Positions 45,103 through 54,571 are shown, counted from the first letter of the stretch. The stretch: 64,000 nucleotides of DNA from Lysobacterales bacterium (GCA_016707485.1 JADJHN010000002.1:124001-188000), one strand, 5' to 3'. Notes: generated from the sequence alone by a model not told the origin. Made by a program: numbers and translations.

Positions 45103-46887
45103 ATGGCAAGTTCGCTGGAATCCTTGAACCGTTGGGTCGAGGACGTCGCCCGTTTGACCGAACCCGCGCAAATCCACTGGTGCAACGGCTCAAGCGGGGA
45201 GATCCGTCTGCTCACCGAGCAGATGCTGGCGAGCGGCGATCTGATTGCCCTGAACGAAGAAACCCATCCGGGCTGCAGCCTGCATCGCTCCAGCCCGACC
45301 GATGTCGCCCGCGTTGAGCACCTGACCTACATCTGCACGCGCAATCGTGATGATGCCGGCCCCAACAACCACTGGATGGATCCGGCCGAGGCCCATGCCA
45401 AGGTCGATGCCCTGTTCGCGGGTGCCATGCGCGGCCGCACCATGTATGTGGTGCCCTACTGCATGGGCCCGATCGATTCGCCGATCTCGCGCTGCGGCGT
45501 CGAAATCACCGATTCACCGTATGTAGTGGCCAACATGCGCATCATGACGCGCATGGGCGCCGCGGCATTGAGTCGCATCGAGGCGGAAGGCAGCTTCGTC
45601 AAGGGCCTGCATTCGACTGGCGAACTTGATCCGGACAAGCGCTTCATCATGCACTTCCCGGAGGAGCTGGCGATCAAGTCGATCGGCTCCGGTTACGGTG
45701 GCAATGCCCTGCTCGGCAAGAAATGCCATGCCTTGCGCATCGGCTCCTGGCAGGCGCGCAGCGAAGGCTGGCTGGCCGAACACATGTTGATCGTCGGCAT
45801 CGAGAATCCGCAGGGCGAAACCCGTTATATCGCCGCAGCGTTCCCGTCGGCCTGCGGCAAGACCAACCTGGCCATGCTGATTCCACCTGAAAGCTACCGC
45901 GAGGCCGGCTGGAAAGTGTGGACGATCGGCGACGACATCTGCTGGATGAAACCCGGCGCGGACGGCCAGCTCTGGGCGATCAACCCCGAGGCCGGCTATT
46001 TCGGCGTCGCTCCCGGCACCGACCACAAGACCAATCCGAACGCGCTGGCCATGATCCAGCGCGACACCATCTATACCAATGTCGGCATCACCGCCGACAA
46101 CCAGCCGTGGTGGGAAGGCTTGAGCGAAGGCCAGCCGGTAAGCGACTGGCAAGGCCGCGCCTACGATCCGGCCAAGGGTCCGGCCGCACATCCGAACTCG
46201 CGATTTACCGTTGCCGCCCAACAGTGCCCGAGTTGGTCACCGCAAGCCGAAGCCGCCCAAGGCGTGCCGATCAGCGCCATCATCTTCGGTGGCCGCCGGC
46301 CATCGCTGGTTCCACTGGTGTTCGAGGCCCGCGACTGGGCGCATGGCGTGCTCGTCGGCGCGGCCATGGGTTCGGAAACCACGGCCGCGGCCACCGGTGC
46401 GGTCGGCGTGCTGCGTCGCGACTCGATGGCGATGAAGCCGTTCTGCGGCTACAACTTTGCCGATTACTTCACGCACTGGTTGTCGTTCGACAAGCCGGGC
46501 GCAAAGCTGCCGAAGATCTTCCACGTCAACTGGTTCCGCAAGGGAGCGGATGGCAAATACCTCTGGCCGGGCTTTGGCGAGAACCTGCGCGTGCTCGAAT
46601 GGATCCTCGGCCGCTGCGACGGCACGGCGGGCGCCGAGGAGACGGCAATCGGCCTTGTTCCAGGCATCGCCGATCTCAACCTCGATGGCCTCGCCATCAC
46701 GCCTGCGGCAAGTCGCGAACTGCTCGGCATCGACGAGCAGGCCTGGCAGTCCGAGTTGGCCGCCATCGGCAAGTACCTCGATGGATTCGGCGCGCGCATG
46801 CCGCAGCGCCTGAAAGACGAACAACGCATGATTGCGGAGGCGCTGGCAAGCAAGCCTGCAAAGTCGATTCGCGCCGCCAACGGCTGA
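45103..46887 (+). CDS. pckG: Phosphoenolpyruvate carboxykinase (GTP)
   Basis: This 594-aa protein is a clear GTP-type PEPCK. The N-terminal WCNGSSGE, RCGVEITDSPYVVANMRIMTRMG, the substrate region STGELDPDKRFIMHFPEELAIKSIGSGYGGNALLGKKC, the kinase loop AAFPSACGKTNLAML with reactive cysteine, the GDDICWM metal site and NCxGF-equivalent NPEAGYFGVAPGT are in order. It converts oxaloacetate and GTP to PEP, CO2 and GDP, the first step of gluconeogenesis. It stands alone downstream of the motif-rich gap. Confidence 0.96.
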   Translation: MASSLESLNRWVEDVARLTEPAQIHWCNGSSGEIRLLTEQMLASGDLIALNEETHPGCSLHRSSPTDVARVEHLTYICTRNRDDAGPNNHWMDPAEAHAKVDALFAGAMRGRTMYVVPYCMGPIDSPISRCGVEITDSPYVVANMRIMTRMGAAALSRIEAEGSFVKGLHSTGELDPDKRFIMHFPEELAIKSIGSGYGGNALLGKKCHALRIGSWQARSEGWLAEHMLIVGIENPQGETRYIAAAFPSACGKTNLAMLIPPESYREAGWKVWTIGDDICWMKPGADGQLWAINPEAGYFGVAPGTDHKTNPNALAMIQRDTIYTNVGITADNQPWWEGLSEGQPVSDWQGRAYDPAKGPAAHPNSRFTVAAQQCPSWSPQAEAAQGVPISAIIFGGRRPSLVPLVFEARDWAHGVLVGAAMGSETTAAATGAVGVLRRDSMAMKPFCGYNFADYFTHWLSFDKPGAKLPKIFHVNWFRKGADGKYLWPGFGENLRVLEWILGRCDGTAGAEETAIGLVPGIADLNLDGLAITPAASRELLGIDEQAWQSELAAIGKYLDGFGARMPQRLKDEQRMIAEALASKPAKSIRAANG

Positions 46888-46908
46888 TCGAACAGGCGAC
46901 CCCGGCTT

Positions 46909-46936
46909 GTAGGAAGCGGCGTCAGCCGCGATGCAC
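46909..46936. repeat. REP-like palindrome (TAGGAAGCGGCGTCAGCCGCGA type)
   Basis: The stretch tgtaggaagcggcgtcagcc followed by gcgatgc contains arms GCGGC/GCCGC and belongs to the same extragenic palindrome type as the copy at 15390-15413. It is placed just after pckG. Confidence 0.5.
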
Positions 46937-47050
46937 CGGGTCATCCCTCGGGAAACGAGCAAGAGCATCGGGCATGAATGGCTTTCCTGCGGGGACCCTG
47001 ACAGCGTTGCCTTAAACCCTCGGCTGCACGTCGGCATCCAAACTGGCACC

Positions 47051-47635
47051 ATGAGTTCCGCCTGCCTTGCCATGCCCTTGCCGATGACCGACGCACCACG
47101 GAGCGAACCCGAGGATGGCGATCTGGTCCGCCGCGCTGCGGCCGGCAATATCGGCGCATTCGAGCAGCTCTATCGCCGTCATTGCGGACGCGTGCACGGT
47201 GCCGTCTGGCGCCTCTCCGGCATGAACCCCGCGCGCGCCGAGGAGCTGACCCAGGAAGCCTTCATCCGCGCCTGGCAGAAACTTGACAGCTTCCGTTTCG
47301 AGAGTGCCTTCAGTACCTGGCTGCACAGGCTTGCCGTCAACGTTGCCCTGATGGAATTGCGCAAGCATGATCCGGAAGAAGCAGTCGACGACAGCGTGCT
47401 GGAAGCGGCGAGCGAGCCTGTCCGACCGTTCTGTGCCGGCGAGCGTGCTGATCTCGAGCGCGCCATCGCGAGCCTTCCGCCGCGCGCGCGTGCGGTCCTC
47501 GTCCTGCATGACATCGAGGGCTGGAAGCATGAAGAGATCGGCAACGAACTCGGCATGGCGGTCGGATCGTCGAAAGCCCAATTGCATCGCGCCCGCGGCT
47601 TGCTCAAGCGTGCGCTCGGAGAACGCCATGAATGA
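47051..47635 (+). CDS. ECF-type RNA polymerase sigma factor
   Basis: This 194-aa protein starts at ATG 47051 (MSSACLAMPLPM; 47084 is an alternative). Region 2 (AFEQLYRRHCGRVHGAVWRLSGMNPARAEELTQEAFIRAWQKLDSFR) and region 4 (SLPPRARAVLVLHDIEGWKHEEIGNELGMAVGSSKAQLHRARGLLKRAL) are intact. It is close to the RpoE/ECF41-like envelope-stress groups by layout only. Its stop overlaps the start of the following anti-sigma-like gene by 8 bp, so the two are coupled. A DUF4097 gene follows in the same operon. Confidence 0.9.
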   Translation: MSSACLAMPLPMTDAPRSEPEDGDLVRRAAAGNIGAFEQLYRRHCGRVHGAVWRLSGMNPARAEELTQEAFIRAWQKLDSFRFESAFSTWLHRLAVNVALMELRKHDPEEAVDDSVLEAASEPVRPFCAGERADLERAIASLPPRARAVLVLHDIEGWKHEEIGNELGMAVGSSKAQLHRARGLLKRALGERHE

Positions 47636-48095
47636 TTTTGAATTGCGCCGCGAGTTGCGCGCGCTGCGCGGATCGCGCGAACCTCAGCATGATCTGTGGC
47701 CACGGATTGCCCGGCAGATTGCCGCCACGACGCATGCGCCTGGTGAACCGGCACGCCGCCGGCGCTGGCCGATGGCCGTTGCCGCCAGCATGGCGATGGC
47801 AGTTGCTGTGGGGGCGTTCTCGCTGGCACTGCAGGATCGCAATGAGCATTTTGCAGAAAATGATTCAACATCGCACAGCGATCTCAAGGTCAGTGAGCAG
47901 ATCCGGCGCGCCCGGACGCTGGCGGCAGCGGGCGATCCGCGCCTGGCCAGCGCCGAAGTCGTCCTGGATGCCGCCAGTCGGCAACTCGACGAAGCCCTGC
48001 AGCAGCAACCCGATGCGATCTTTCTTGTCGGCCTGATCAATCGCACCCACGCGCAGCAACGCAAACTCGCCCGACTTGGCCTTGATGCCAGCTGA
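47628..48095 (+). CDS. Anti-sigma-factor-like single-pass membrane protein
   Basis: This 155-aa protein has an N-terminal cytosolic part typical of anti-ECF proteins (MNDFELRRELRALRGSREPQHDLWPRIARQIA), a basic RRRRWPM, one transmembrane helix (AVAASMAMAVAVGAFSLAL), and a helical periplasmic domain. No zinc-binding HxxxCxxC is visible. Overlap with the sigma gene supports an anti-sigma role; the assignment rests on position and topology rather than a strong family match. Confidence 0.75.
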   Translation: MNDFELRRELRALRGSREPQHDLWPRIARQIAATTHAPGEPARRRRWPMAVAASMAMAVAVGAFSLALQDRNEHFAENDSTSHSDLKVSEQIRRARTLAAAGDPRLASAEVVLDAASRQLDEALQQQPDAIFLVGLINRTHAQQRKLARLGLDAS

Positions 48096-48104
48096 GGATT
48101 CCTG

Positions 48105-49007
48105 ATGAAACTGATTTCTCCCTTGATGATTGCCCTGCTTCTCACCGGCAGTGCCACCGCTCTGGCCGCAACGCCGATCAACGAAAGTCGCGATGCCGAT
48201 CCCACGGCGCGCATCGATATTTCCAACGTGCGCGGCGCAGTGACCGTCAACGGTTGGGAACACAATCGCGTCGAAGTCAGCGGCACGCTGGGCAAGGGCA
48301 GCAAGGGCCTGCGCATCGATGGCAGCGGTTCGCGTATCGATATCGAAGTCGAGAAGCCGGAATCGTCGGGCTGGTTCAACTGGGGCTCGAACGCGCAGAT
48401 GGAAGACTCCGTCCTCGACATTCGAGTTCCGCAGGCGGCGGAGCTGCATATCGAAACCGTCAGTGCCGAAGTGACGGTCACCGGCACCGGCGGTCGCCTG
48501 CTCGATGTCAGCAGCGTCAGCGGCAAGATCCGCCTCGACAGCAACGCGAGGGAACTCGAAGTCGGCAGCATCAGCGGTACGGTCGAACTGACCGGAAGCG
48601 GCGAGCGCGCGCATGTCGAGACGGTTTCCGGTGACATTGATTCGCGAGCCAACCGCGAGCGCCTGAAACTGGAAACCGTGTCCGGCAACATCGCGGTGAG
48701 CACGGACAGCTATCGCGAGTTCTCGGCCAGTTCGGTCTCCGGCGACATCAGCCTGCGCGGCAAGCCGCTCGACGACGCACGCGCCGACGCGGAGACCATG
48801 AGCGGCGACATCCGCATTGATGCGGGCAGCGATCTCTCGGCGCGAATCGAGGCGGAAACCTTCAGCGGGCGCATCCGCAGTGATTTCGGCAAGGTCGAGG
48901 AACCCGAGCACGGCCCCGGGCGTTCACTCGACACCAGCGTCGGTGATGGCCGCGCACGCATCAAGATCGACACCTTCAGCGGCGACATCAGCATTCGCCG
49001 CGACTGA
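48105..49007 (+). CDS. DUF4097 family exported beta-repeat protein
   Basis: This 300-aa protein has a signal peptide (MKLISPLMIALLLTGSATALAA) and at least eight short repeats of SG[DKNT]I type (VSGKIRLD, ISGTVELT, VSGDIDSR, VSGNIAVS, VSGDISLR, MSGDIRID, FSGRIRSD, FSGDISIR), as in DUF4097/adhesin-like beta-solenoids. It lies 9 bp after the anti-sigma gene and is the likely output or sensor partner of the sigma system in the envelope. Confidence 0.85.
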   Translation: MKLISPLMIALLLTGSATALAATPINESRDADPTARIDISNVRGAVTVNGWEHNRVEVSGTLGKGSKGLRIDGSGSRIDIEVEKPESSGWFNWGSNAQMEDSVLDIRVPQAAELHIETVSAEVTVTGTGGRLLDVSSVSGKIRLDSNARELEVGSISGTVELTGSGERAHVETVSGDIDSRANRERLKLETVSGNIAVSTDSYREFSASSVSGDISLRGKPLDDARADAETMSGDIRIDAGSDLSARIEAETFSGRIRSDFGKVEEPEHGPGRSLDTSVGDGRARIKIDTFSGDISIRRD

Positions 49008-49129
49008 TCGCCCGCAGCCGCCTGCGGCGCGCCGCGGTCCGACAGAACTGAAGCGGGCGTCCGCCTCGCGTACAATGCGCGCCCCGCAAGCTGCCAGCCC
49101 TGGCGCCTGCAGCAGATCCAGGCCTGGTC

Positions 49130-50731
49130 ATGAGCAATCCGATCAACGAAATGTGCCGACGGCGCACGTTCGCCATCATTTCCCATCCCGATGCGGGCAA
49201 GACCACGCTGACGGAAAAGCTGCTGCTGTTTGGCGGGGCCATCCAAATGGCCGGCTCGGTCAAGTCGCGCAAGACCGCACGCCATGCGACCTCGGACTGG
49301 ATGGCGCTGGAAAAGGAACGCGGCATCTCGGTGACCAGCTCGATCATGCAGTTTCCGTATGCCGGAAGGGTGATCAACCTGCTCGACACGCCTGGTCATG
49401 CCGACTTTTCCGAGGACACCTATCGCGTGCTCACCGCCGTCGATTCCGCGCTGATGGTGATCGACTGCGCCAAAGGCGTCGAGGAGCGCACGATCAAGCT
49501 CATGGAAGTCTGTCGCTTGCGCGATACCCCGATCATGACCTTCATCAACAAACTCGATCGCGAGGGCCGCGCCCCGATCGAGTTGCTGGATGAGGTCGAA
49601 TCCGTTCTCGGCATCGCCTGTGCCCCGGTCACCTGGCCGATCGGCATGGGCTCGCGCCTGAAGGGCGTCTATCACCTGCTGCTCGACGAGGTGCACATCT
49701 TCGAGCCGGGCAGGAACTTCACCCGCCAGGATTCGACGATCTTCAAGGGCATCGACGATCCCGCCCTGCGTGCACGCATCGGCGAGGAGGCCTGGCGCGA
49801 GCTGCATGACGAGCTGGAACTCGTGCGCGGCGCTTCGCATCCCTTCGACAAGGATGCCTACCTTGCCGGCAAGCTGACTCCGGTTTTCTTTGGTTCGGCG
49901 GTCAACAATTTCGGCGTGCAACTGCTGCTCGATTTCTTTGCCGAGCACGCGCCTACCCCGAAATCGCACGAAACCACGACGCGCACCGTGCATGCCGACG
50001 AACCCCACATGACCGGCTTCGTGTTCAAGATCCAGGCCAACATGGATCCCATGCACCGCGATCGCGTCGCCTTCATGCGCATCTGCTCCGGCACATTCAC
50101 CGGGGCCATGAAGGCGCTGCATACGCGCACGGGCAAGGAGATGAAGCTGGCCAATGCACTCAGCTTCATGGCCTCGGATCGCGAAATCGTCGAGCAGGCC
50201 TACGCCGGCGATGTCATCGGCCTGCACAACCACGGCACGATCTCGATCGGCGACACCTTCACCGAGGGCGAAATCCTGAGCTTCACCGGCATCCCGAACT
50301 TCGCCCCGGAACTGTTCCGCCGGGCGCGCCTGAAGGATCCACTGAAGATGAAGGCCTTGCACAAGGGCCTCGCCCAGCTTTCCGAGGAAGGCGCCACGCA
50401 GTTCTTCCGCCCGCTGATGTCCAACGACCTGATTCTCGGTGCCATCGGCGTTTTGCAGTTCGACGTCGTCGCCTACCGGCTGAAGGACGAGTACGGCGTC
50501 GAATGCGCGTTCGAGAATGTCGGTGTGGTCACCGCACGCTGGGTGCGCTGCGCAAATGCCAGGAAACTCGAGGAATTTCGCGAAAAGGTCGCGCAGAACC
50601 TCGCCATCGATGCCGCCGGCGAGCTGGTCTATATCGCACCGAGCCGGGTCAACCTGCAGTTGACCATGGAGCGCTGGCCGGACATCGAGTTTGCCGCAAC
50701 CCGTGAGCACGCCACGGTCGTTGCCGTCTGA
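49130..50731 (+). CDS. prfC: Peptide chain release factor 3
   Basis: This 533-aa protein is a translational GTPase of RF3 type: [23 protein letters not shown] (G1), [11 protein letters not shown] (G2), [16 protein letters not shown] (G3), FINKLDREG (G4). RF3-specific C-terminal segments include [27 protein letters not shown] and [22 protein letters not shown]3 removes RF1/RF2 from ribosomes after peptide release using GTP. It stands alone; a TACAAT (49071-49076) lies 54 bp before the ATG as a possible -10. Confidence 0.96.
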   Translation: MSNPINEMCRRRTFAIISHPDAGKTTLTEKLLLFGGAIQMAGSVKSRKTARHATSDWMALEKERGISVTSSIMQFPYAGRVINLLDTPGHADFSEDTYRVLTAVDSALMVIDCAKGVEERTIKLMEVCRLRDTPIMTFINKLDREGRAPIELLDEVESVLGIACAPVTWPIGMGSRLKGVYHLLLDEVHIFEPGRNFTRQDSTIFKGIDDPALRARIGEEAWRELHDELELVRGASHPFDKDAYLAGKLTPVFFGSAVNNFGVQLLLDFFAEHAPTPKSHETTTRTVHADEPHMTGFVFKIQANMDPMHRDRVAFMRICSGTFTGAMKALHTRTGKEMKLANALSFMASDREIVEQAYAGDVIGLHNHGTISIGDTFTEGEILSFTGIPNFAPELFRRARLKDPLKMKALHKGLAQLSEEGATQFFRPLMSNDLILGAIGVLQFDVVAYRLKDEYGVECAFENVGVVTARWVRCANARKLEEFREKVAQNLAIDAAGELVYIAPSRVNLQLTMERWPDIEFAATREHATVVAV

Positions 50732-50747
50732 ACCCCTAGACGTGAAA

Positions 50748-50768
50748 ACGCCCGGACATGCCGGGCGT
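50748..50768. terminator. Rho-independent terminator (bidirectional) after prfC
   Basis: ACGCCCGG and CCGGGCGT form an 8-bp stem with a 5-base loop. On the minus strand TTTTC follows the stem, fitting the end of the anti-sigma-like gene; on the plus strand only TCTCC follows. It sits between the convergent prfC and the 50.8-kb gene. Confidence 0.7.
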
Positions 50769-50793
50769 CTCCTGCATCAGCTTCCCGGCGCAA

Positions 50794-51324
50794 TCAGCCG
50801 CCGTTGAAATCCGAGCGGAACAAGCCATCGCCAATGTCCATCGGTGCCGGCGCATCGGCTGCGGCAAAGATGCGATCCTGGCTGGTGAAGATGCGATCAG
50901 GCCGGGCTGCCGCCGTCATTCCCTCATCCGTCAATTGACCGTCGTGCGGTTGCCAGAAGACGAAACCGGCGACCAGCACCAGGCAAGCCGCCAGTCCCGC
51001 CCAGCGGATCGAGCCGGCATGGCGACGCGCCTTGTCCGCACCATGGCGCAGGCGACGCCCGCCACGCCCATGCGCAAGGGGTGCGTGCACGTTCACGGCT
51101 TCGGCAACAATCGCGGCATCAGCCGCCAGCTCATGCAGCAGGCGCACCAGATCGGTCTGCACAGGCGAGCGCGAAAGGCGGGCAGCAACTTCATCGCGAC
51201 GATCGCCCGCCAGGCTGCCGGCCGCGGCAGCGACGAGCGTGTCGGCATCGATCAGGTCCGCACAGCCGGCCTGGGCCTGCACATTCATGCGTCGATAGAG
51301 ATTTGACAGACTGCGCTCAATCAT
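50794..51324 (-). CDS. Single-pass membrane protein, probable anti-sigma factor
   Basis: This 176-aa protein starts at ATG 51324 with GGTGA upstream, inside the end of the sigma gene (8-bp overlap). A cytosolic N-terminal part (LIDADTLVAAAAGSLAGDRRDEVAARLSRSP) resembles the anti-sigma/zf-HC2-like helical fold without zinc ligands. It is followed by a basic stretch, one transmembrane helix (WAGLAACLVLVAGFVFW) and a short periplasmic tail with two DRIF motifs, ending DGLFRSDFNGG. Coupling to a sigma gene makes an anti-sigma role likely. Confidence 0.65.
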   Translation of the reverse strand: MIERSLSNLYRRMNVQAQAGCADLIDADTLVAAAAGSLAGDRRDEVAARLSRSPVQTDLVRLLHELAADAAIVAEAVNVHAPLAHGRGGRRLRHGADKARRHAGSIRWAGLAACLVLVAGFVFWQPHDGQLTDEGMTAAARPDRIFTSQDRIFAAADAPAPMDIGDGLFRSDFNGG

Positions 51325-51868
51325 CGAATTCACCATATCCCAATTCACGCAGGCGGCCTTTCAAGCCTTCCAGCCCACGCGTCACCAATTTTCTTGCCGC
51401 TTCGGCGGAGGTGCCCGCCACATCGGCAATTTCCTGAAACGAATATCCCTGCAAGTGCAAGGTGATCGGCAGGCGTCGACGCTCCGGAATCTCCGCCAGG
51501 CAGCGCTGCAAGCCGCCCATGCGCTCGCCATCACTGGCTGTCTGCTCGGGTCCGATGCCTTCCTCCGGCAACTGGCCGGGTTCGTCATCGTCCTCGGGCA
51601 GCGGTTCGGCGGCCCTGACTTCGGCTCGCCGCAACGCATCGATCACCGTGGTCGCCACCACTCTCTGCACATAAGACGCATGAAAGGCCCCGGAGCGGTC
51701 ACGCGAGATTGCTTTCCACAGGCGGATGCGGACTTCCTGCTCGACGTCGTCGGGATCAATGCCATGCCGATCAAGCCGATAACTGCGCATCAGCGCGCCC
51801 AGGCGTGAGCCAAAATCGCTCAGGACCTGTTCAAGGCGGGCATCGACGTCTGCGGAATCTCGACTCAT
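51317..51868 (-). CDS. ECF-type RNA polymerase sigma factor
   Basis: This 183-aa protein starts at ATG 51868 (MSRDSADVDARLEQVL). Region 2 (LMRSYRLDRHGIDPDDVEQEVRIRLWKAISRD) and region 4 (CLAEIPERRRLPITLHLQGYSFQEIADVAGTSAEAARKLVTRGLEGLKGRLREL) are visible. The linker between them is acidic (EPLPEDDDEPGQLPEEG). It sits between an M48 protease gene and an anti-sigma-like gene, all on the minus strand with small gaps, suggesting one envelope-stress operon. Confidence 0.85.
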   Translation of the reverse strand: MSRDSADVDARLEQVLSDFGSRLGALMRSYRLDRHGIDPDDVEQEVRIRLWKAISRDRSGAFHASYVQRVVATTVIDALRRAEVRAAEPLPEDDDEPGQLPEEGIGPEQTASDGERMGGLQRCLAEIPERRRLPITLHLQGYSFQEIADVAGTSAEAARKLVTRGLEGLKGRLRELGYGEFDD

Positions 51869-51960
51869 GGGATCACGGCTCGCAACGGGGCCGCCATGCT
51901 CCACGACCCGCCCGCAGAGCGCAATCTCATCCGCCGCGAGCCGTGCGCCAGCACGCGGAA

Positions 51961-53916
51961 TCAGGCGACCTGTTGCAGGATGGGCGGCAACGGACAATGC
52001 AGGGCGGCACAGACCGTGCGCAGGAGCTCCGCTTCATTGACGCTGACCATGCCGTCCGCACTGATGGCATGGGTCAAGCCTCGCACCACCATCTCCTTGC
52101 CCGCCGGGGTCAGCAGATCGAGCCTGGGCAGGGCGCGATCCAGCGCCCGCGCCCAATCCTGCGGCGGCGCGTACACGGGTTTGATGCCTGGCAGCACTTC
52201 GTGGAGTCCCAGCACGTAGGCGCGACGGGCGCCTTCGCCATCCTCGTGGCCGTATTCGGCGAGCACGGCAAACAGGTCGCAAAGTTCGGCCACGGCATCG
52301 CCGAGCTTGATCCGCCCCATGACCCGCGTCAGGGCCGGATTCAGCGCATCGACAACCTGCACGCCAACCAGCCGGGCCAGGCAATACTCGTCCAGGCTGA
52401 CCCGGCCATCGGCCTTGATCAATTGCTTGAGCACGATCACGAAAGTCTGCAGTTTCGGTCGCGGCTGCCGGCGCAAGGCAGGAAAGGCAAGCGCCGCCAG
52501 CGGCAGGCGTTGCATCGGATGCAGCCGGGCGGTGTGCAATGCCAGTTGTTCGACTTGGGCGACGGTACCGGCATCGTGATAGCGGACAATCAACTCGATC
52601 TGCTGCTTGCGCACGGCGGCATCGGCATTCAACAGCAAGGCAAAAATCACCGCCATCGACTGTTCGCGGCCATGCGCCGCTGCACCGAGAACCGCGGGTA
52701 TCGACGTGTTGAGCGCGGCCGCGGCCTGATAATCCCCGGTATCCGGATTGCCGACCTGTTCGGAAACCGCGGTGGCCGACAGACGCATCGCTTCGGTGGA
52801 TGACGGCAGTTTCCCGGCTCGGCTTGCGGATTCGGGGCGGACCGAGCCACGCGCCGGCGCGAAGCCCGCCACGGACGCTTGCGGATCATCGCTTTCACCG
52901 ACCCGCCTCGGTTGCGCCCAGTCGGCGGCGATCTCGGCAAGTTCGTCCGGGTTGAACTGCGGCTGCAGACGCTTGATGCGATCGACCAGTGGTGGATGCG
53001 TGGCGAACAACGCCGAATAGCCGACGCCGTCACCAAACAGCATGTGTGCCACTTCCTCGCCGTCATGGCTGGTCAGCCTGGAGCCGTCGCTGAGCCCGCC
53101 GATCTTCTTCAGGGCACCGGCAATGCCATCGGTCTGGCGGGTGAATTGCACAGCCGAGGCATCGGCGAGGAATTCGCGCTGGCGCGAAATCGAAGCCTTG
53201 ATGATGCGGGCGAAGAAGACGCCGATATAGCCGACCGCGAGCAAGGCGATGCCGAAGGCAATGATCAAGCCGCCGTCGCGAGCGCGCGAATCCGCCGTTG
53301 TCTGGGCAATCTTGCGTCCGATGATGGCCAGCACGAGGATGCCAAAGGCAACCCCGATCAGGCGGATATTCAGACGCATGTCACCGTTGAGCAGATGACT
53401 GAACTCGTGGGCGATGACTCCCTGCAGTTCCTCCCGAGTGAGCTTGTCGAGGCAGCCTCGCGTGACCGTCACCGCGGCATCGGCGGGTGAATAGCCCGAG
53501 GCGAACGCATTGATCGCGGTTTCCTGCTCCAGCACGAAGATTTCCGGTACCGGCACACCCGAGGCAATGGCGATTTCCTCGATCACGTTGCGCAGGCGAC
53601 GGTAGGCAAAATCCGTGGTATCGACCGCAATCGGCGTCGCCCCGAGCTGGCGGGCGACCGCACTGCCGCCGCCGCGCAAGGTCGAAATCCGGTACAGCGT
53701 GGCCAGGCCGATCACGGCGATCACGCCGAGCGAGGTCGCCAGGATGGCACCGCCAGCCACACCGGCAGCGCCGCGACGCTCTTCCCTGCCGATGCCGAGC
53801 GCGAGCAGGACGATGAAGTCGACGGCGGCGACAATGCAGATCACGGCGATCGTGAACAACACGATCATGCGCCGCGTCTGCCTGCGCGCAAGCTCCTGGT
53901 GGGTAAAGAAATTCAG
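51961..53916 (-). CDS. M48 membrane metallopeptidase with TerB-like C-terminal domain
   Basis: The product is ~635 aa from ATG 53868. I extend to a CTG at 53916 because the extra residues LNFFTHQELARRQTRR match the usual MNFFxHQxxAR start of the family, and GAGG lies just upstream. Two N-terminal helices and two more (IGVAFGILVLAIIG; FGIALLAVGYIGVFFA) flank the HExxH site in VIAHEFSHLLNGD; the third ligand follows in REFLADASAV. The C-terminal ~250 residues are helical, with two TerB-like acidic Asp motifs (LIKADGRVSLDEY; ISADGMVSVNEAELL). HtpX-type proteases degrade misfolded membrane proteins. It follows lemA directly, a conserved pairing. Confidence 0.85.
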   Translation of the reverse strand: MNFFTHQELARRQTRRMIVLFTIAVICIVAAVDFIVLLALGIGREERRGAAGVAGGAILATSLGVIAVIGLATLYRISTLRGGGSAVARQLGATPIAVDTTDFAYRRLRNVIEEIAIASGVPVPEIFVLEQETAINAFASGYSPADAAVTVTRGCLDKLTREELQGVIAHEFSHLLNGDMRLNIRLIGVAFGILVLAIIGRKIAQTTADSRARDGGLIIAFGIALLAVGYIGVFFARIIKASISRQREFLADASAVQFTRQTDGIAGALKKIGGLSDGSRLTSHDGEEVAHMLFGDGVGYSALFATHPPLVDRIKRLQPQFNPDELAEIAADWAQPRRVGESDDPQASVAGFAPARGSVRPESASRAGKLPSSTEAMRLSATAVSEQVGNPDTGDYQAAAALNTSIPAVLGAAAHGREQSMAVIFALLLNADAAVRKQQIELIVRYHDAGTVAQVEQLALHTARLHPMQRLPLAALAFPALRRQPRPKLQTFVIVLKQLIKADGRVSLDEYCLARLVGVQVVDALNPALTRVMGRIKLGDAVAELCDLFAVLAEYGHEDGEGARRAYVLGLHEVLPGIKPVYAPPQDWARALDRALPRLDLLTPAGKEMVVRGLTHAISADGMVSVNEAELLRTVCAALHCPLPPILQQVA

Positions 53917-53983
53917 CGCTCGACCCTCGAACTCGTTCCCGCGTGACGGTTGGCCGGCGCCGGCGAACCGTCCGTTGCAGCCA

Positions 53984-54571
53984 TCAGCTGAATGAAACTT
54001 TCACCGCCTCGCGCTTCTCGGGGGCATCGATCTCGAGCAGTTGCGCCGGCGTGAAGGCGAACATGTTGGCGACGATCGAGCTCGGGAAAACCTCGCGGGC
54101 GTTGTTGTAGGCCATGACCGAATCGTTGTAGGCCTGGCGCGCAAAGGCGACCTTGTTCTCGGTCGAAGTCAGCTCTTCACTGAGCTGCATCATGTTCTGG
54201 TTGGCTTTCAGGTCCGGGTAGGCTTCCGACAGCGCGAACAAACGCCCCAGCGTCTGGGTCAATGCATTCTCGGCACCGGACAGTTGCTGCATCGCCTGCG
54301 GATCGCCCGGATTGGCCTTGGCCGCGGAAAGTCCGGAAACTGCCGAATTGCGCGCCTGAACGACGGCTTCCAGGGTTTCCCGCTCGTGCTTCATGTAGCC
54401 TTTGGCGGTCTCGACCAGGTTCGGGATGAGGTCATAGCGACGGGTCAACTGGACATCGATCTGGGCGAACGCATTCTTGTAGCCGTTGCGCGCAGTGACC
54501 AGTCCGTTGTAGACACTGATGGCATAGAAAGCGAACAGCACAATGACACCGAGGACAATCAATGCAGTCAT
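53984..54571 (-). CDS. LemA family protein
   Basis: This 195-aa protein starts at ATG 54571, with a purine-rich GAGGAAAAGAA upstream. One N-terminal helix (ALIVLGVIVLFAFYAISVY) is followed by the conserved helical LemA core NGLVTARNGYKNAFAQIDVQLTRRYDLIPNLVETAKGYMKHE and NMMQLSEELTSTENKVAFARQAYNDSVMAYNN. LemA proteins are membrane-tethered helical proteins commonly encoded with M48 peptidases, as here; their role in envelope proteostasis is inferred. It is the first gene of the minus-strand run reaching 50.8 kb. Confidence 0.92.
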   Translation of the reverse strand: MTALIVLGVIVLFAFYAISVYNGLVTARNGYKNAFAQIDVQLTRRYDLIPNLVETAKGYMKHERETLEAVVQARNSAVSGLSAAKANPGDPQAMQQLSGAENALTQTLGRLFALSEAYPDLKANQNMMQLSEELTSTENKVAFARQAYNDSVMAYNNAREVFPSSIVANMFAFTPAQLLEIDAPEKREAVKVSFS

